A stretch of 56,804 nt of DNA from Usnea hakonensis (GCA_013423325.1 BLJB01000076.1:1-56804), one strand, 5' to 3'. Positions 11,175 through 23,528 are shown, numbered from the stretch's first letter. Numbers and translations: made by a program. The notes: generated from the sequence alone by a model not told the origin.

Positions 11175-12336
11175 GTGACTGTCACGATGTTTCTAGAGCC
11201 CTGGACGCTATTGATTTTCGCTCTGACCGTCTTGCAGCCAGTCCATGCAGAGGACACGGTCAGCAGCGGTAACTACCTTATCCATCTGTGCAATTCTGGA
11301 CAGCCTGACTCACAAGCATCCAAGCTGCAAAGTCTCTTGCCCCAGGTGTACGATGGAATACTGAAAGTAATAGCAGACCTTCAGCTGGGAACTGCTTCAA
11401 CTCATGGCTATAGCACCTTCTTTAAGGACGACTCGAGCAAAACAGAAATCTCACAAGTTTTTCTGAAAATGGCCGCTGGCGCTAGTGTCGCATTGCGCCG
11501 TGCCGGCAATAACGGTGGTGTCTATCTCAGACACCCAACGTTCATCTGCGCCAACGATGTCCCGGGGACTGACCTCATCTACAGTTACTGCATTGGTTCA
11601 AATAAAGCACCCCTCGTGAACTGGTTACAAACCGAACTGATAGCGTTGTGTCCGATATTCTGGACGATCAAGCAGCAAGCAAAGCCGTCTGATTGTCCGC
11701 TAGTTGTAGCGAATAGCTTAGTCCCAAACGACGATCGGCTCCTTAACAACCAGGAAGCTCTGCTTGTTGGCAGTTTGATGCATTTTTATCACGAACAGAG
11801 TGAACAGCCAATGGTCACGTTTATTGCGGACGCTTCGGAGCTGAATAATTCGGAGTCCAAGCTGAATGCGCCTAGTTACGCCCTTTATTATGCAGGTAAG
11901 CGCTCAACCTTCTGATCAAAAGTGAACCGAAAATATAGCTAACATTCTACACTTGGAAGCCGTCCAGGCAGGCTGCACCAACTTTCCTAGAATGAAAGCA
12001 CCACCACATGACGAATTTCGCCGCCTTTTGGAAGGTTCTGCTATCTCTAACGGCACTAACATCACGTCGCCAATGTATTCAGAAATCCCAGCGTCTGTGC
12101 CACGACCGCCTGATCTCAACACCTTGCAAGATTTTTGCAATGGTGCCATTTATGCACCAAACGGAACTGTTTGTTGTGATGAAAGCACAGGCCTTTGGGT
12201 AACAGCTCCAGTGATAAGAGACGGGGCGGGAGCAGGTTCGCTGAGCGCAAGCTGTCCGCCAAAAACGGGAGGAACAGGAGGGGTAGGCGCCGGAAGTGGG
12301 GTGATCAATACAAGAAGGAGGATGATGCATGCTTAG
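11175..12336 (+). CDS. Secreted metalloprotease-like protein, likely inactive
   Basis: Two exons, 11175-11895 and 11960-12336, joined over a 64-bp GT-AG intron with a CTAAC branch site, giving 365 residues. Residues 1-25 form a signal peptide ending PVHA. The second half has the layout of deuterolysin/M35-like fungal proteins: a helix with SLMHFYHEQ, a strand with TFIADAS, then NAPSYALYYA leading across the intron into AVQAGCTNFP, which resembles their NAxxYALxxxAVQxGCxxF. The zinc motif HExxH is not intact; the aligned position reads HFYHE. The C-terminal 60 residues are Gly-rich after a Cys cluster. It may be a non-catalytic relative or a different fold with a similar tail. The neighbouring BBE-like oxidase is convergent. 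Confidence 0.65.
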
Positions 12337-12598
12337 GAAAGCATATTTCAATGGCCAAGCCGCAGGCCATATGTTGCACGGCCTCCTCATCAGCGAAACC
12401 GCGCTCGACGAAATTTTTGAGTTTGAATTTTGGACACTGCTTGTATAGTATCTTGTATGGTCATCAGTTCTGGCCACCAGTATGCTATTGTTACAAAGTC
12501 ATCACTTTGTCGTATATATTGCATCCAACCTTCAGAAACGACATCAAACCTCATTTGGGCTTTATCCCCATCTGCCCAGTCTTTTCTACCTCACGCCA

Positions 12599-14589
12599 TC
12601 AAGTCGACACCTTACACAACCTCCCTAGACTCTCCACTTCCCACTCATCGCTCCCAACAGCCGTGGTAGCATAGAAAATGTCATGAGGGTCATACTTGGC
12701 CTTGATTGCGCGAAGACGCGGGTAATTGACGCCATAGAAAGTCTCTTGCCAATTCGGCTGGTATGGATCTCCCTAGACCCTCAATCAACGTCTCTCCACC
12801 CAACATCTCTGGTAGAAAAACCCCAGGCAACAAGACACTAAAAAGGGGAAATTTACCTCGTTGAGATAACATCCCGACCCAGGCGTAATCGCCTCCAATT
12901 GTGGCACCAGCACATTCGTCATTTCCCCCTGCAACTTGACCATCTCCTCCAGCGGCGCCGTGAAATTCCAAGGCCTGCATGCTCTCAGTGAACAACGATC
13001 TCTACCATTTCCCCCAGCCAAATACAAAAGAAAAGAATCCACTCACGTCGTAATAATCGCATCGACCAACGTATCCCTCCAAGCCGGCAACACCGCATTC
13101 CGCACATCCCCCGCCACACTAGTATTCACATTCAACCCCACACCACAAAACAGCGGCGCCGACGCCTGCTCATTAATCGTCCGAATCGCCGCCGTAAGCG
13201 CACTCACATTCTTCTCCACCACAGACCGCGGTATCAGCCTGCCGCCATACTGCGCCGTACCAACCTCGATCGGGAGCTGAAACGTATAATACTGATCCAA
13301 GTACGAAGGAAAATCCGTCGGACCCGTCATATTATACTTGATCCCCAGCGTATCCAACTCGTCCAAAAAAGGCTGTAAAAGCCCTCTAGCCCGTTCCGCC
13401 GAAATACCAGGGCCGGTAAAAGGCGTCAGGGTGAACGCATCACTGGTAACATAATAAATCGTCATAGCGCCCTCATCCACCAGTCGCGGCAAATTCTCAT
13501 GCCACGCCGTCACCGCTCTATAAAATATATCCCTCCCCACCCCCTCACTCCCAAACGTAAGATTCGCCCCCGAAACCCCCCCATCCACATGCGCCCTCGC
13601 CGTCAACGACCACACAACCCCATACGTCCCCCCGCCCCCACCCGCAAGCGCCCAATACAAATCGCTATTCACCCTCTCATTCGCCGTCACAAACTCCCCC
13701 GTCCCAGTCACAACTTCCCACTCCAGCGCCTGATCCGCCGCGAGGCCGTACCTGGATGCCAGCGCAGAATGACCGCCGCCTTGCGTGTATCCGCCCGCGA
13801 GGCCGACGGTGGGGCATTCGCCTCCCGTGACAGTGAGGCCGCGGGCGTGGGCGGCGGCGTAGGCTTCGAAGCCTTGGACGCCGGCGCCTAGGGTGATGGT
13901 TTGGCCGGTGTAGGAGGGGCTGGTGTGGGTGGAGAAGGAGATGGCTTTGAGGTGGTGGGTCCAGAGGGCGAGGGCGAAGGCGCCGGTGGATTTGCCGTTG
14001 TAGCTGGGTTATGTTAGGGGGGTGGTTGGGGATGAGAATGGAGTTTTGGGAGTGTGGGTGGGGATTACGTACTCGTGGCCTGTGTTTCGGATGACGAGTC
14101 TGATATTGTTAGTTGTTGCGAAGGCGATTCCGTGTGCTATATCTGCCCGTTCGGTCACGTTGATCGCATAGTCTACGTAATTACCTAAAGTGCAAGGACG
14201 AGATTCAGGCGTGTAAGGATCACAGCTCTGGTTAGCGTAGAATGGTGCCATGACGGATGACGAAGACATGTAACTGCCGACTTCTCAGCATCTAACCCAG
14301 ACTTCCGCGTCTTATTCTGTTGTTATGTGACTGACTGTTCTTGCGGCCAAACCCAATTTTCCTGCAGATTTTTGCATACAGCGGCGTTGTATGTCGGGTC
14401 ATGACATGGTGATCCGAGCGGGATTGTTGCGATCAGTCGCCCGCCCACGGAGGTATTCAGGGCTGCCCAGTCGGATGGAGATGGCCAGCAGGGTTCTGCT
14501 GGGTAACAGCGACAGTTGGTTGTCGATGCGAGGATTTGGTGGATAATGTTCAGGAGGCCTCCAGCAAGGAGCAATCGTGGTAAGAACAT
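12599..14589 (-). CDS. FAD-linked BBE-like oxidase, secreted
   Basis: Five exons from the minus strand: 14589-14336, 14273-14073, 14003-13047, 12974-12857 and 12772-12599, all GT-AG, giving 567 residues, the usual size. A signal peptide covers residues 1-22. The FAD_binding_4 (PCMH/VAO) domain spans roughly 115-300. His151 in NTGHDYNGKSTG and Cys215 in GGECPTVG are the two residues that bind flavin covalently in the berberine-bridge-enzyme group, and both are present. SSSSVMAPFYANQSC precedes the domain. The C-terminal BBE domain ends NEGDPYQPNWQETFYG and YDPHDIFYATTAVGSDEW. Such enzymes oxidise sugars or secondary metabolites using O2. The substrate cannot be read here, and there are no neighbouring biosynthetic genes. 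Confidence 0.92.
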
Positions 14590-15400
14590 CGTTGCTTGCT
14601 ATTTACAAAAGGAACAAACGGTTATCTGCGTCAACGCTCCCGTTTTTGATCTACGATTCGGTCGAAATACCCAAGAGCAATATCAAGAGTATGGAGAAAT
14701 TGGGGTCTTTATGAAAAAGAGGAAAGTTTTTACCCCGCATACCTTGCAGGTCACTAGTGGAAAGCGATGGAGCAATCTTAACATATCAATCAGTGTACCG
14801 CACGACTAACGAACGAGGTTAAAGCATGCAGCTATTCCATCGCGCATCTGTAGGGAATCTACGGAGTAGCGTTAGGTTAGATTACTTCCCCCGCGGAGAT
14901 CCGGCCTTCACTTGGCAGTGCAGGGCAAATGTAGGGCACCCGGTACCTCGTATTTGACACCTTCATTCTGTTCCTACTGACCACATCCCCTTGAGATTGA
15001 GCTTGCTAGCTTATTGAGGAGATATTCGTTGTCGAAAGTTTGCTTTCAAGTATTTGCTTTTGAGGCCAGACCAGAATCAGATGCACAAAATTAGAGACGT
15101 ATTGATGGGGAGCGGTACAATTTTACTTGTCAACCAGAGTCGAATTGATCTATGCTCGAGGTGTTGTTTAAATTGGGGAACGATGATACTCCGAAAAAGC
15201 TTAAGTAGTTGTCGAACCCCGAGTGTGACCGCGGCTGCTGATAATCTTGGCACGTGCTGGAGAAAGACAAGCTGTACGGAAGACAAGCTGCCTCGTTTGT
15301 CGTTAGCTGCCTGGCGGCACCTGAGTGTCTTCAGATCTTGTAGAAAACCCACGGCTCAAATCATTGTCCGAGCCATTGGCTGATGCCTCAAAGCATGAAC
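14590..15400. other. Intergenic, no intact gene
   Basis: No gene recognised. The stretch 15070-15350 may be a further decayed part of the conserved fragment at 15402-15697 (the minus strand stays open after a possible GTAAGG donor at its end), but no motif supports this. Confidence 0.35.
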
Positions 15401-15401
15401 C

Positions 15402-15697
15402 TTACACTCTTCTAACGTGGACGATATCTTCTCCCATGAGGAGGTCTTCCAGTAGGTCCGAGCTGGCGGCCATGATGCTTCCCACAATTCGAATAGCGGA
15501 AGTGTCGGCTGAGCCTAAGTGAATAGCGAGCTCTTGGGGAAGCTGACTTAGATAGCAAAGTTTGCGCCTCTTTTTGTCCTTGGGCACGTAGATCTGCAGC
15601 TGCTTTTCATCAGAGTCAATATACAGACTTACTCTTACGCTATTCACCATGTATGATGGCTGTTGAGAGAGATCGTCATGGTTGCTGAGATTTCATG
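15402..15697 (-). pseudogene. Fragment of a larger conserved protein, perhaps sacsin/HSP90-like ATPase
   Basis: An open stretch of about 95 codons bounded by stops reads like well-conserved protein: SLYIDSDEKQLQIYVPKDKK, then LCYLSQLPQELAIHLG, then IRIVGSIMAASSDLLEDLL. Phrases of this kind (a short strand, IYVPxDxxxRxLCYLxQLP, then a small domain with a GSIxxAS helix) occur in large fungal proteins with an HSP90-like ATPase head, but I recall this only loosely. There is no start context and nothing else of such a protein lies nearby, so it is probably a relic. Confidence 0.35.
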
Positions 15698-15699
15698 GG

Positions 15700-17008
15700 T
15701 TTCATAAATATTAGCCTTCTGCAACTTTCGATACAACAACCGATCTTGCAGTTTTAGGCTTTCGAAATGCACGCAATAGCTAGCAAAGATATCATCTAAT
15801 TATAATCTGACCTGCGGATCTGGTAATGAATGACTGACCGGAAGAGGGCATGAGCCTTGTGCCTCATTTCTCCACTCAGAACCGGTTCCAACAAAGTCTT
15901 TCTCGCGCTCGAGGTCGCCCTTACCATTTTAGACATATACCTACAACCCCAGAGCCAAATTCATTGATTTTTAAGCCCTGGACTTCCTCAACACTAGAAT
16001 CAAGGCATGGGACGACTCCTCGGAAACTTCTCCATAGTTCCTGCGATCCACAATCACAAAGTCATCCATTACACTTAATGCGCCATCCAAACCCCAGACT
16101 GATAGAAATTGACGCAATTTCAAACGGTCCAGAAGTGATTTTTGAGGTTTTCGAGAGCCAATCGCTTTGCCAATAGTTCGAATTTTTTTTGACGGAGGGA
16201 GAAATGATGTCCGATAGCAGGAGCTCCTTGATGAAGTTTTTGTTGATGTAGGTTTGGGTATACGCTAAAGGAAGCCTGGGGCGATCTCCTCACACTCACA
16301 GAACACGGAAGACACGTGGGTGTAGAAAATATATTATTGCCATGTTGCTATCCTGACCCTGGTCCGCAATGATTACAACATAAGGTACTTTCAAATAAGG
16401 TACTTTCAAACCTTGGTCAAGCACGATAAGTAAGTAACAGACGCCCCAAGTAAAGTATAATCTCTCGAAACATTTGTGCTCTAAGAATAGATGAGACCGC
16501 TAAGACAGGCGACTATGCGTATACGCGTAACGTAGTGTTGTTGTATGCGGAGCCACTAACCTCCAGCCCTATCATGATCTGGACTACACCAGCACTTATA
16601 GTGTTGCGCAGCAAATTGACCATTCTCTTGTCTAGACGCCCTCTCGCTGACCCTGTCTCCCTGTCTCCCTTTGAGGTCTTTATCGTCTTTGTTGTACTTA
16701 ACATTTCGACGGAGCGAGGGGAGGTTGGCGCATAAAACAGCCCTAACCCTCTTCCAACCAACTCCTTGCAATATTTTGTTGACAGATTACACAATGTGAG
16801 ATCGCACACTTATTTACTCCCTACATCAACCTATCTCCATCTTTCCATACCTCCAATCGAATGAAATGTACCCCATCGATCCGTCTGAAAGTCAGCAGCC
16901 TCGCACCCTCCCGTAGAGTTGCCGTGGTGGCCTAAAGCTTCTCGCGAGTCCGCGACGCATCTTCCCAGCTCACCTCTTGGTCGAAACATTGCGCCCTCGA
17001 CGCCAACC
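15700..17008. other. Intergenic, no gene recognised
   Basis: About 1.3 kb with no supported coding sequence. The right part (about 16750-17008) is C/T-rich on the + strand, as expected for the promoter of the glycosyltransferase gene. Confidence 0.45.
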
Positions 17009-18528
17009 ATGATCTCTCAAATATCTTCTCCTATTCGAGCTCTCGTCATCGTCTTCGCTTTGATAGGCAGCCTCTACATATTTCATCCATATGCGCCTCT
17101 CTCAAGCTTCTCCTCCGGGAGGAGACCTACGAGTAGTCCTCCACCAAAAGTGGAACCACAGAGCTCTGTTACCGCGAAAGCCCCACACATTGCCGCCTCA
17201 TCTACTACCACGTCATCTGTAGAGATGACGTCTGAGCCTACTAAAAACCCAGTCCCTGCGCACGCCGTCAATGACCCAGATGAAGGGCCACCTCGAATAC
17301 GACAGGCAACTATGGTATACGAGTCGCAAAGGATTGGTTATTACGAAAGGAGCATAGATACGCATATCAAACATGGAGAACGGTGGGGGTGGCCGACGCA
17401 TATACTGAGACAAGACATCGTTGGAACAGGTGCCTATGGAACAGGATTTTACAACAAGCCCGCTTACCTTTTGGGCCTCATCATCGAGGAAATGACCAAA
17501 CCTAAAGAAAAGCGAGCGGAGTGGATTGTGTATGTTGGAGTTTTTGTTCAGCTATCTTTGATTCTGGACGTTGGCTGACAAGGCATGTGTGGTACAGATG
17601 GTTTGACGCAGACACAATAATCCTGAACCCGGCAGTCCCTTGGACACTCTTCCTCCCCCCGACCGACTTTGATGAAGTCTACCTTCTTGCAACTCAAGAT
17701 TTCAACGGCTTCAATGCAGGCATGGCAATACTGCGCGTGAACGAATGGTCGGTACATGTGCTCTCAGAGACCATTGCTTTGGGCAGTCTACGACCCGAGG
17801 TCCATATCGAGCATTTCGATCAAGGTGCCTTTCGAGCGGTGTTCGAACGAGAAGGATATGCGGAACATGTGCTATATCAACCGCATAATTGGTGGAATTC
17901 GTTTGGGCTGGCCAAAGAACCTTATGACACCGATGCTTTCACGTTGCATTTTGCTGGTGTAGACTGTTGTGGGCAGCCAGATAGCAAAGAGACGGTTATG
18001 ACAAGATGGTTGGATATTGTGGAGAACAAACCGCAAGAGTACGCAGTCGAGCTTGAGAAGACTAAGTTTCCAAAACAGATTGAGGATTACTGGGCCTTGC
18101 TGAAGAAGGCCAAGAAGATGGTGAGGGAGATCGATCCTGAAGAGGACAGTCCACCTGAACTGCGGACTGCAAGGACCCAGTTATGGGAGTCTTACTTGCG
18201 GCATGCGGATAACGCAACGGAGGTTTTGATATCGATGAAGAACGTGGAGGACGTCAAGGCCCGATTGGAGTTAGAGCCTGGAAAGCAATCGGAGCCGTCT
18301 TCGAAACCGACAGAGGAGGCGTTGAAGGAAGCAGAGCTAAAGGCGAACACATCAGAGAAAGCTAAGGAGAAAGCCCAAGCAGAAGCGCAAAAGGCGGCGA
18401 AGTCGGCAAAAAAGGAAGAAGCGTCTGCCAAGAGCGAAGCGACAAACGCGGACAAGAAAGAGGCACAAGCTAAAAAAAAGCAGCACAAGAAAAGAAAGAC
18501 CCGAATAGCAGGTGAACAAATGCAATAA
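17009..18528 (+). CDS. GT34 galactosyl/mannosyltransferase, type II membrane protein
   Basis: Two exons, 17009-17529 and 17598-18528, with a 68-bp GT-AG intron (GTATGT), give 483 residues. The ATG at 17009 is chosen because upstream in-frame sequence has no ATG and the signal anchor follows directly. Residues 11-30 are the membrane anchor and 40-95 a Ser/Thr/Pro-rich stem. From about 100 comes the GMA12/MNN10 (GT34) domain: QATMVYESQRIGYY, HGERWGW, KPAYLLGLI, the metal-binding DxD as FDADTI at 176-181 right after the splice junction, FNAGMAILRVNEW, and DAFTLHFAGVDCCG. It should act in the Golgi, adding sugars to N- or O-glycans. The last 110 residues are a Lys/Ala/Glu-rich, coiled-coil-like tail that is not part of the fold. 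Confidence 0.93.
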
Positions 18529-19302
18529 TCAAACGACAAAATTCCTTAACCAATTCACTCTACACGTATCTATGTCCACCAACTTGCATGGCCTAATACA
18601 TGTCAGATGATCGTCCACACGTGGTACTAGGGGTCAATAATTCCGCAAATCGGATATCAGAACACCTCCATCTCCTTTGCCCATCCCTCTGTCAGACATC
18701 CTGTTATTTAATCTTGGTGGTCATGAACGATACCTCTGAGGTGTTCTGAGCCGAAAATTTAGAACGTCAGGGTTGTATGCTTTTGAGGTGTGCAGCAAAT
18801 AGAACAGTCCTCGCGCTTTACTCACAGCCTTTTGATCGGGCCAAATGTTGAGTCGACGAGGAATCGAAATGGGACACCCTAGGAATCACAACATGTCGCT
18901 TGGTCACAACAGTCTGTGTCTGTACTAACAATCGGGCTCATAAGAACGGGGCCTAGTATCGTCGTCCTAAAGCAGTGGATCCTTATTGCAACCCACGCTC
19001 TTATCATTTCTGGATATGTGCTAAAAATTTTAGTTGAGAAATCTCACCCCTTGATAGCATTTTAGGACTTCTTCAATTTAACATACGGGGTCCATGCGAC
19101 TGATTCAATCTTGAAATACAATATACAATGTGTGTGAATGTATCTTGGAAGACCTCCGGTCGGGGGCACCATTACGTAATCACAAGCTCCTACTCACTCT
19201 TGTACAACTGTATTTTCCTTCGATTTATTGAATGGTAGGACATGAACTCCGCACGCCACGTTCCATTGACGTGAAATACACTAACGACTAATCTTGGCAT
19301 TC
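18529..19302. other. Intergenic, no gene recognised
   Basis: About 770 bp of AT-richer sequence between the GT34 gene and the methyltransferase gene. No coding sequence or structured element recognised. Confidence 0.5.
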
Positions 19303-20115
19303 ATGTCCGCTCGATTATCGTCCAACGACTGGGATACCGCTTCGGCAGCATATGCTGCCAGAGCCGAGTATGTCACCAGCCCTTGCGCCGAAGAACTGCT
19401 TTCATGGGTTCATGAGGAATCTCCATTCTCAGCCCCTGGGGCAACCGCCATCGACAACGGTGCAGGAAGCGGCGTTGTCACTGTCGCCCTCCGGACGCGA
19501 TTCCCCACTATCCCAATCTTGGCGGCAGACCTCTCACCAGTCATGTTAGAGACAATCGAAAAGAAACGTCTGCCGCAAGTTAGGTGTCAAGTCTTGGATG
19601 CCATCGATCTCAGCCCCATCGTGGATGGCACATTTACCCACGCCCTTAGCAACTTCATGATACAGTTCACCCCAGACCCACTTCGCGCACTCCAAGAAAT
19701 GTGCCGCGTCTGCAAAGCTGGCGCCACAATAGGTCTATGCATGTGGGGTGAACTGTGCTTCGATGCGCCGTGGGAAGAGACTGTGAGACATTTTGAACCC
19801 GACTATACCTATCCACACACATGGACGCCGGACTGGTCGGATGAAGAGCGGATCCAGGCTTATATTCGAGAGGCAGGGTTCAAAGATGTTCGATCAAAAA
19901 TCATGCGGCCGAAATGGGACTTTGAGAGTCCGGAAGAATATTTCGAGTTCTTTCTGGAATCGAAGAATCCTGAGTTCATTCGCGCGTATCAGCCTTGGTG
20001 GGACAAAGATATGAAGAGTACGATGCGACCGATGCTTGAAAATATTGTGAGAGAGAGATATGGAGGTGCCAAAGATTTCGATATGAAGGCATTGTTGTTT
20101 GTGGCAAGAAAGTAA
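19303..20115 (+). CDS. SAM-dependent class I methyltransferase
   Basis: Intronless frame of 270 residues starting at ATG 19303; the in-frame TTG nine bases earlier is not needed. Order of motifs: DWDTASAAYAARAEYVTSPC, motif I as AIDNGAGSGVV near residues 49-59 (SAM-binding glycine loop), ILAADLSPVML (motif II, acidic residue contacting ribose), a DAIDLSPI motif, and THALSNFMIQFTPDPLRAL (post-motif III). A C-terminal WDFESPEEYFEFF block is seen in UbiE/Coq5-like fungal methyltransferases of secondary metabolism. The substrate is unknown. No polyketide or peptide synthase lies in the window, so a stand-alone role is as likely as a cluster role. Confidence 0.85.
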   Translation: MSARLSSNDWDTASAAYAARAEYVTSPCAEELLSWVHEESPFSAPGATAIDNGAGSGVVTVALRTRFPTIPILAADLSPVMLETIEKKRLPQVRCQVLDAIDLSPIVDGTFTHALSNFMIQFTPDPLRALQEMCRVCKAGATIGLCMWGELCFDAPWEETVRHFEPDYTYPHTWTPDWSDEERIQAYIREAGFKDVRSKIMRPKWDFESPEEYFEFFLESKNPEFIRAYQPWWDKDMKSTMRPMLENIVRERYGGAKDFDMKALLFVARK

Positions 20116-21707
20116 AAGCAGCAGATCATGCTCCTATCGCGTGGACAGCATTCAGCGAGTGAGACAGTGACCTCGATACTTGATAGAGCACAGTATCAAC
20201 ATTAGGAGCGCAGGGCATAGTCCCAACTTCTACAACATATTCATGAAAGACCTATGTGGTCTCATTCACTCCACCCGTCAGCAGTCGGTATCAGCGTCTC
20301 GCCAACGCAAACACTCCTCGTCGACAATCATCTCTACTTTGCTTCCGAACTAATCAAGCTGATTGGTTCCCACTCTTCCTTTTTCCTGCTAGCCCCAATC
20401 TGTAACCTGAGGTTACTATTCTACCATCGATCCTGATCCATTGCACCACTTCAAGCGTCCTCCAAACATAAAACCTTATAGACCATGCTGTCAGTCTTAC
20501 TACGTTTTGTCGTATCCACAGAAGAGAGATCTGAAGAGGAGGGCGTCGTTTTTGCTCTCGCTCAAGATATTGCCGCTGGTACTGATCGCGAGTGAAATAC
20601 GCGCACCCTTCGTTGCGACTGCTACTACTGCTCAAGATAAAAAGAAAATACAACAAAGCCTGAGACGGACGGAATATGGGTAAGCAGGTAGCGCCAATCC
20701 CATTGGTGGTCCCAATCCCTAGATTCGATGAGGTTTAGCAGCCACATGGTAAGATCAAGATCAAGATCAAGATCTTGAGAAAAGATACTACGATAGTTGA
20801 ATTTATATGTTATATGTAGCGGCTACCTTAGTTTAACTCATAAAAACTCTGTGAAGGAAAATGCGACCGACGACCTACCCAAATGAGTTTACGTCAAAAA
20901 GCCTTGCCTTACCCCAGGCTTTTGGATTTCTGCCCAGTGAGGGGAACCATTGCAACGTCGTCGATAGAAATTCTTTGCTACGAAGTGATGCATAAACCCC
21001 CAACGCTCCCAGAAGTGTGGAAACTGCCAACCGAGGACCTCTCCTTAGTAATCAAACCGCTCCATTCGTACCCATCCCTCGCTCTCATATCCGGATGCTT
21101 TGGCTTGGTATCGAAAAACGAGGAAGGATAAGGAAGTCTGACTGCTCAACCCTTGCCCGAGACTGCAATCGGTAGCATCCACATCTACATAGGACCCATC
21201 CCAATGAGTCAATCCTGCCTCTGATGAGATCGTTGGGAATAAATACAACGGCTGTCCCGAGTCCATGGACCAGGGGCATCAAAAGACCAATCGTATTTAA
21301 TTAAGGAAGACAAACAATATGGCATGCACTTTATGATCTGATCGATGAAGGTCGGAAAGGCGCAAGATGACCGAGTAAAGGAAAAAATCGTATACCAAGA
21401 TGTTTGGCTATTCAGACTTACAAATTACCGTAATCGTCGTCGTGTTAGAGGAGCGAGGGTGTGATAGTTTTTTGTAAATGGGGTATGCACAGGGGTAGAA
21501 GAAATCCACGGAGTCCATATCTATCTAGATTGTGATACAAATGTATAGTCAGTGATGATAACATGGCGGCCATGTCTTGATGTGAGTGCTAATCAAATGT
21601 GATTCTCTATTCTATGGACTGGGTAGGATGTCGTCTATCACGCTCAAAAATCCAAGGCTATCCACCCTTACCCATATATACACCAAAAACCCTCCAAATT
21701 TATCCAC
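20116..21707. other. Intergenic, no gene recognised
   Basis: Long spacer with only short shadow frames. A small hexamer array (AAGATC, about four units) lies near 20753-20778. The right end is the 3' flank of the transporter gene. Confidence 0.5.
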
Positions 21708-23358
21708 TTACAAATCATGCCTCGCCATCTTACTACTCATCCTGATCCTCTTCCCATAGAAATACAACACGAACGGAATCGGAATGAATGCGACGGCCAG
21801 AAACCCCAGCAGACTGCTCGCCCACCCGACGCCCAGCTTCTTATACATGGCGTTCGCGAACAGCGGGAACGCTGCTCCGAAACCCGATCGCACCAAGTCA
21901 TTGCTCGCGTAGACTGATGCCACGTACTTTGGGTAGGCATCGCCGAGGTAGCCCAGCACGGCCATGAATAAAAAGAAGGTTCCTATGGAAAAGAAGGATG
22001 TGCCGATGATTGGCACGATCCAATGGATCGAAGCGCGAGACGTCCAGCCGAACCAGAATAGGCAAACAGGCAGGAAGAAGGCGCCGAGCATCGCGGGTTG
22101 CAGACGGATCTCGGGTCGAAGTTCACCGTTATGGTTGAATTGGGGCTCAACGACCTTGTAGACGTAGTAGAAAAACGGTGGGATAACGACAAGGGCACCG
22201 AGGAGAATACCAAGGAAGGCGAGGCCTTCGAGACCCTGGGAGAAGTGGTAAATTTCGCCGAAGACGATGGGGAAAGACTCGAACCATAAGTAGAGGAGAC
22301 CGTAAGCGAGGGCAATGTAGAGATTGAGTACGAAGCAAATGGGTTCTTTCACCGTTAGGGTAAACGGCCTAACGAAGACCATGAGAAGGATTTCTTGAGT
22401 AGACATGCCTTCGGCTTCGAGCTCCGGCTCGCATTTGATCTTGGTATTGCCAGTAGCTTTGCGGATGTGAACAGTCCGACGGTAGATGATGTTGCCTGAA
22501 CTAGTTTCTGGAAGGAAAAAAATGAGAAAGACGAGGCAAAAGCCTGAGACCCACATGAGCTCCCACAGAGGCCATTGCCAGCCTTTGCTTTCAGCAGCAA
22601 AGCCTCCAATCAGTGGACCCATCGCTGGACCGAGTACCGCTGAAATTCCCCAGATTGCAATACTGTAAATTTGCTTTGAAGGCTTGTACAAGTCTGCAAT
22701 AGTGGCCCCTCCGGTAGCTAGAACAGGGCTTCCAACAAGGCCAGTGATGAATCGGAATGCTAGAAGCATTGAGAAGTTATTCGCGTATATCACGCCGAGC
22801 TGGAGGGGAACGAATGCAAATAGTGTCCCGATGTAGATAGGGTTTCGGCCAATATAGGGGATTTCCGACATAGGCGCCTACAGACATATTGATTAGACCC
22901 ATCCAGTTCACGAGTGAAGTCAGAAGTCTTCTTACCCACACCATTGGGCCAAGCGCGTAGCCCAAGACAAAAAGAGTCAAGCCCAAGAGGGCTTTAGTTT
23001 CGGAGACCTGGAAATGCGGAATAATACTCGGGATGCTCGCGGTGTATATGGCAGACCCAATGTATACTGAAGTTGTCAAGAGGCAAATTTGAAATGTGAC
23101 AAAGACTTTTTTGGACGTGGACCAATTTCTTGGATTGTGAGGATCATTTTCGGCCCACTCGACCAAGCGCTCATCTTTGCCCTTCTCTGTGTCGTCAAAG
23201 GCTCCTTCAATGTTGGATCTCGACGAGGACTGGGAGTGGTCTAGAGTATAGGGTAACATGATGGAGGGATCAAGTTCTTCATCGCGCTTGAACAGCCGTC
23301 CTCCAGACGCGAGGTGGACCAGGCGTCCGAATAAGGTTTCTCTAAATAAATCCTTCAT
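21708..23358 (-). CDS. MFS drug:H+ antiporter, DHA1 family
   Basis: Two exons from the minus strand, 23358-22936 and 22877-21708, with a 58-bp GT-AG intron placed exactly between W and A of GPMVW-APMSE, give 530 residues. A cytosolic head of about 80 residues ends in the family box DPHNPRNWS, followed by 12 predicted membrane helices. Motif C-like GPAMGPLIGGF lies in helix 5. The loop between helices 6 and 7 has FLPETSSGNIIYRR, typical of fungal fluconazole/polyamine/benomyl-type DHA1 carriers. It should export toxic compounds or metabolites at the plasma membrane. The gene lies in the same direction as, and about 620 bp downstream of, a Zn2Cys6 factor, a common arrangement for a pump and its regulator. 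Confidence 0.93.
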
Positions 23359-23520
23359 GGAGCAGGATCTGATATGCGATGATTATGAGTGAAAGAAAAG
23401 AGCGAGCCACAAGAGTTGAAGGTGTTCTTGATGATTCGGATATGTACTCTAAAGAAAACGTAGTCGTCTTCGAAGATTGGCGGAGGTGAATGAGAGGGTG
23501 AGTTTGGTGGGACAGGAGTT

Positions 23521-23528
23521 CTATATAA
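23521..23528 (-). promoter_or_regulatory. TATA-like box of the DHA1 transporter
   Basis: TTATATAG on the minus strand about 165 bp upstream of the transporter ATG. Motif and distance only. Confidence 0.25.

Noticed and set aside
12195..12674. 159-codon + frame across the convergent gene ends
   Set aside because: Overlaps the real second exon of the metalloprotease-like gene in another frame and the 3' end of the BBE-like gene; no motif.
18192..18539. Minus frame of 115 codons rich in Ala/Phe/Ser, looking like membrane helices
   Set aside because: Antisense of the Lys/Ala/Glu tail of the GT34 gene.
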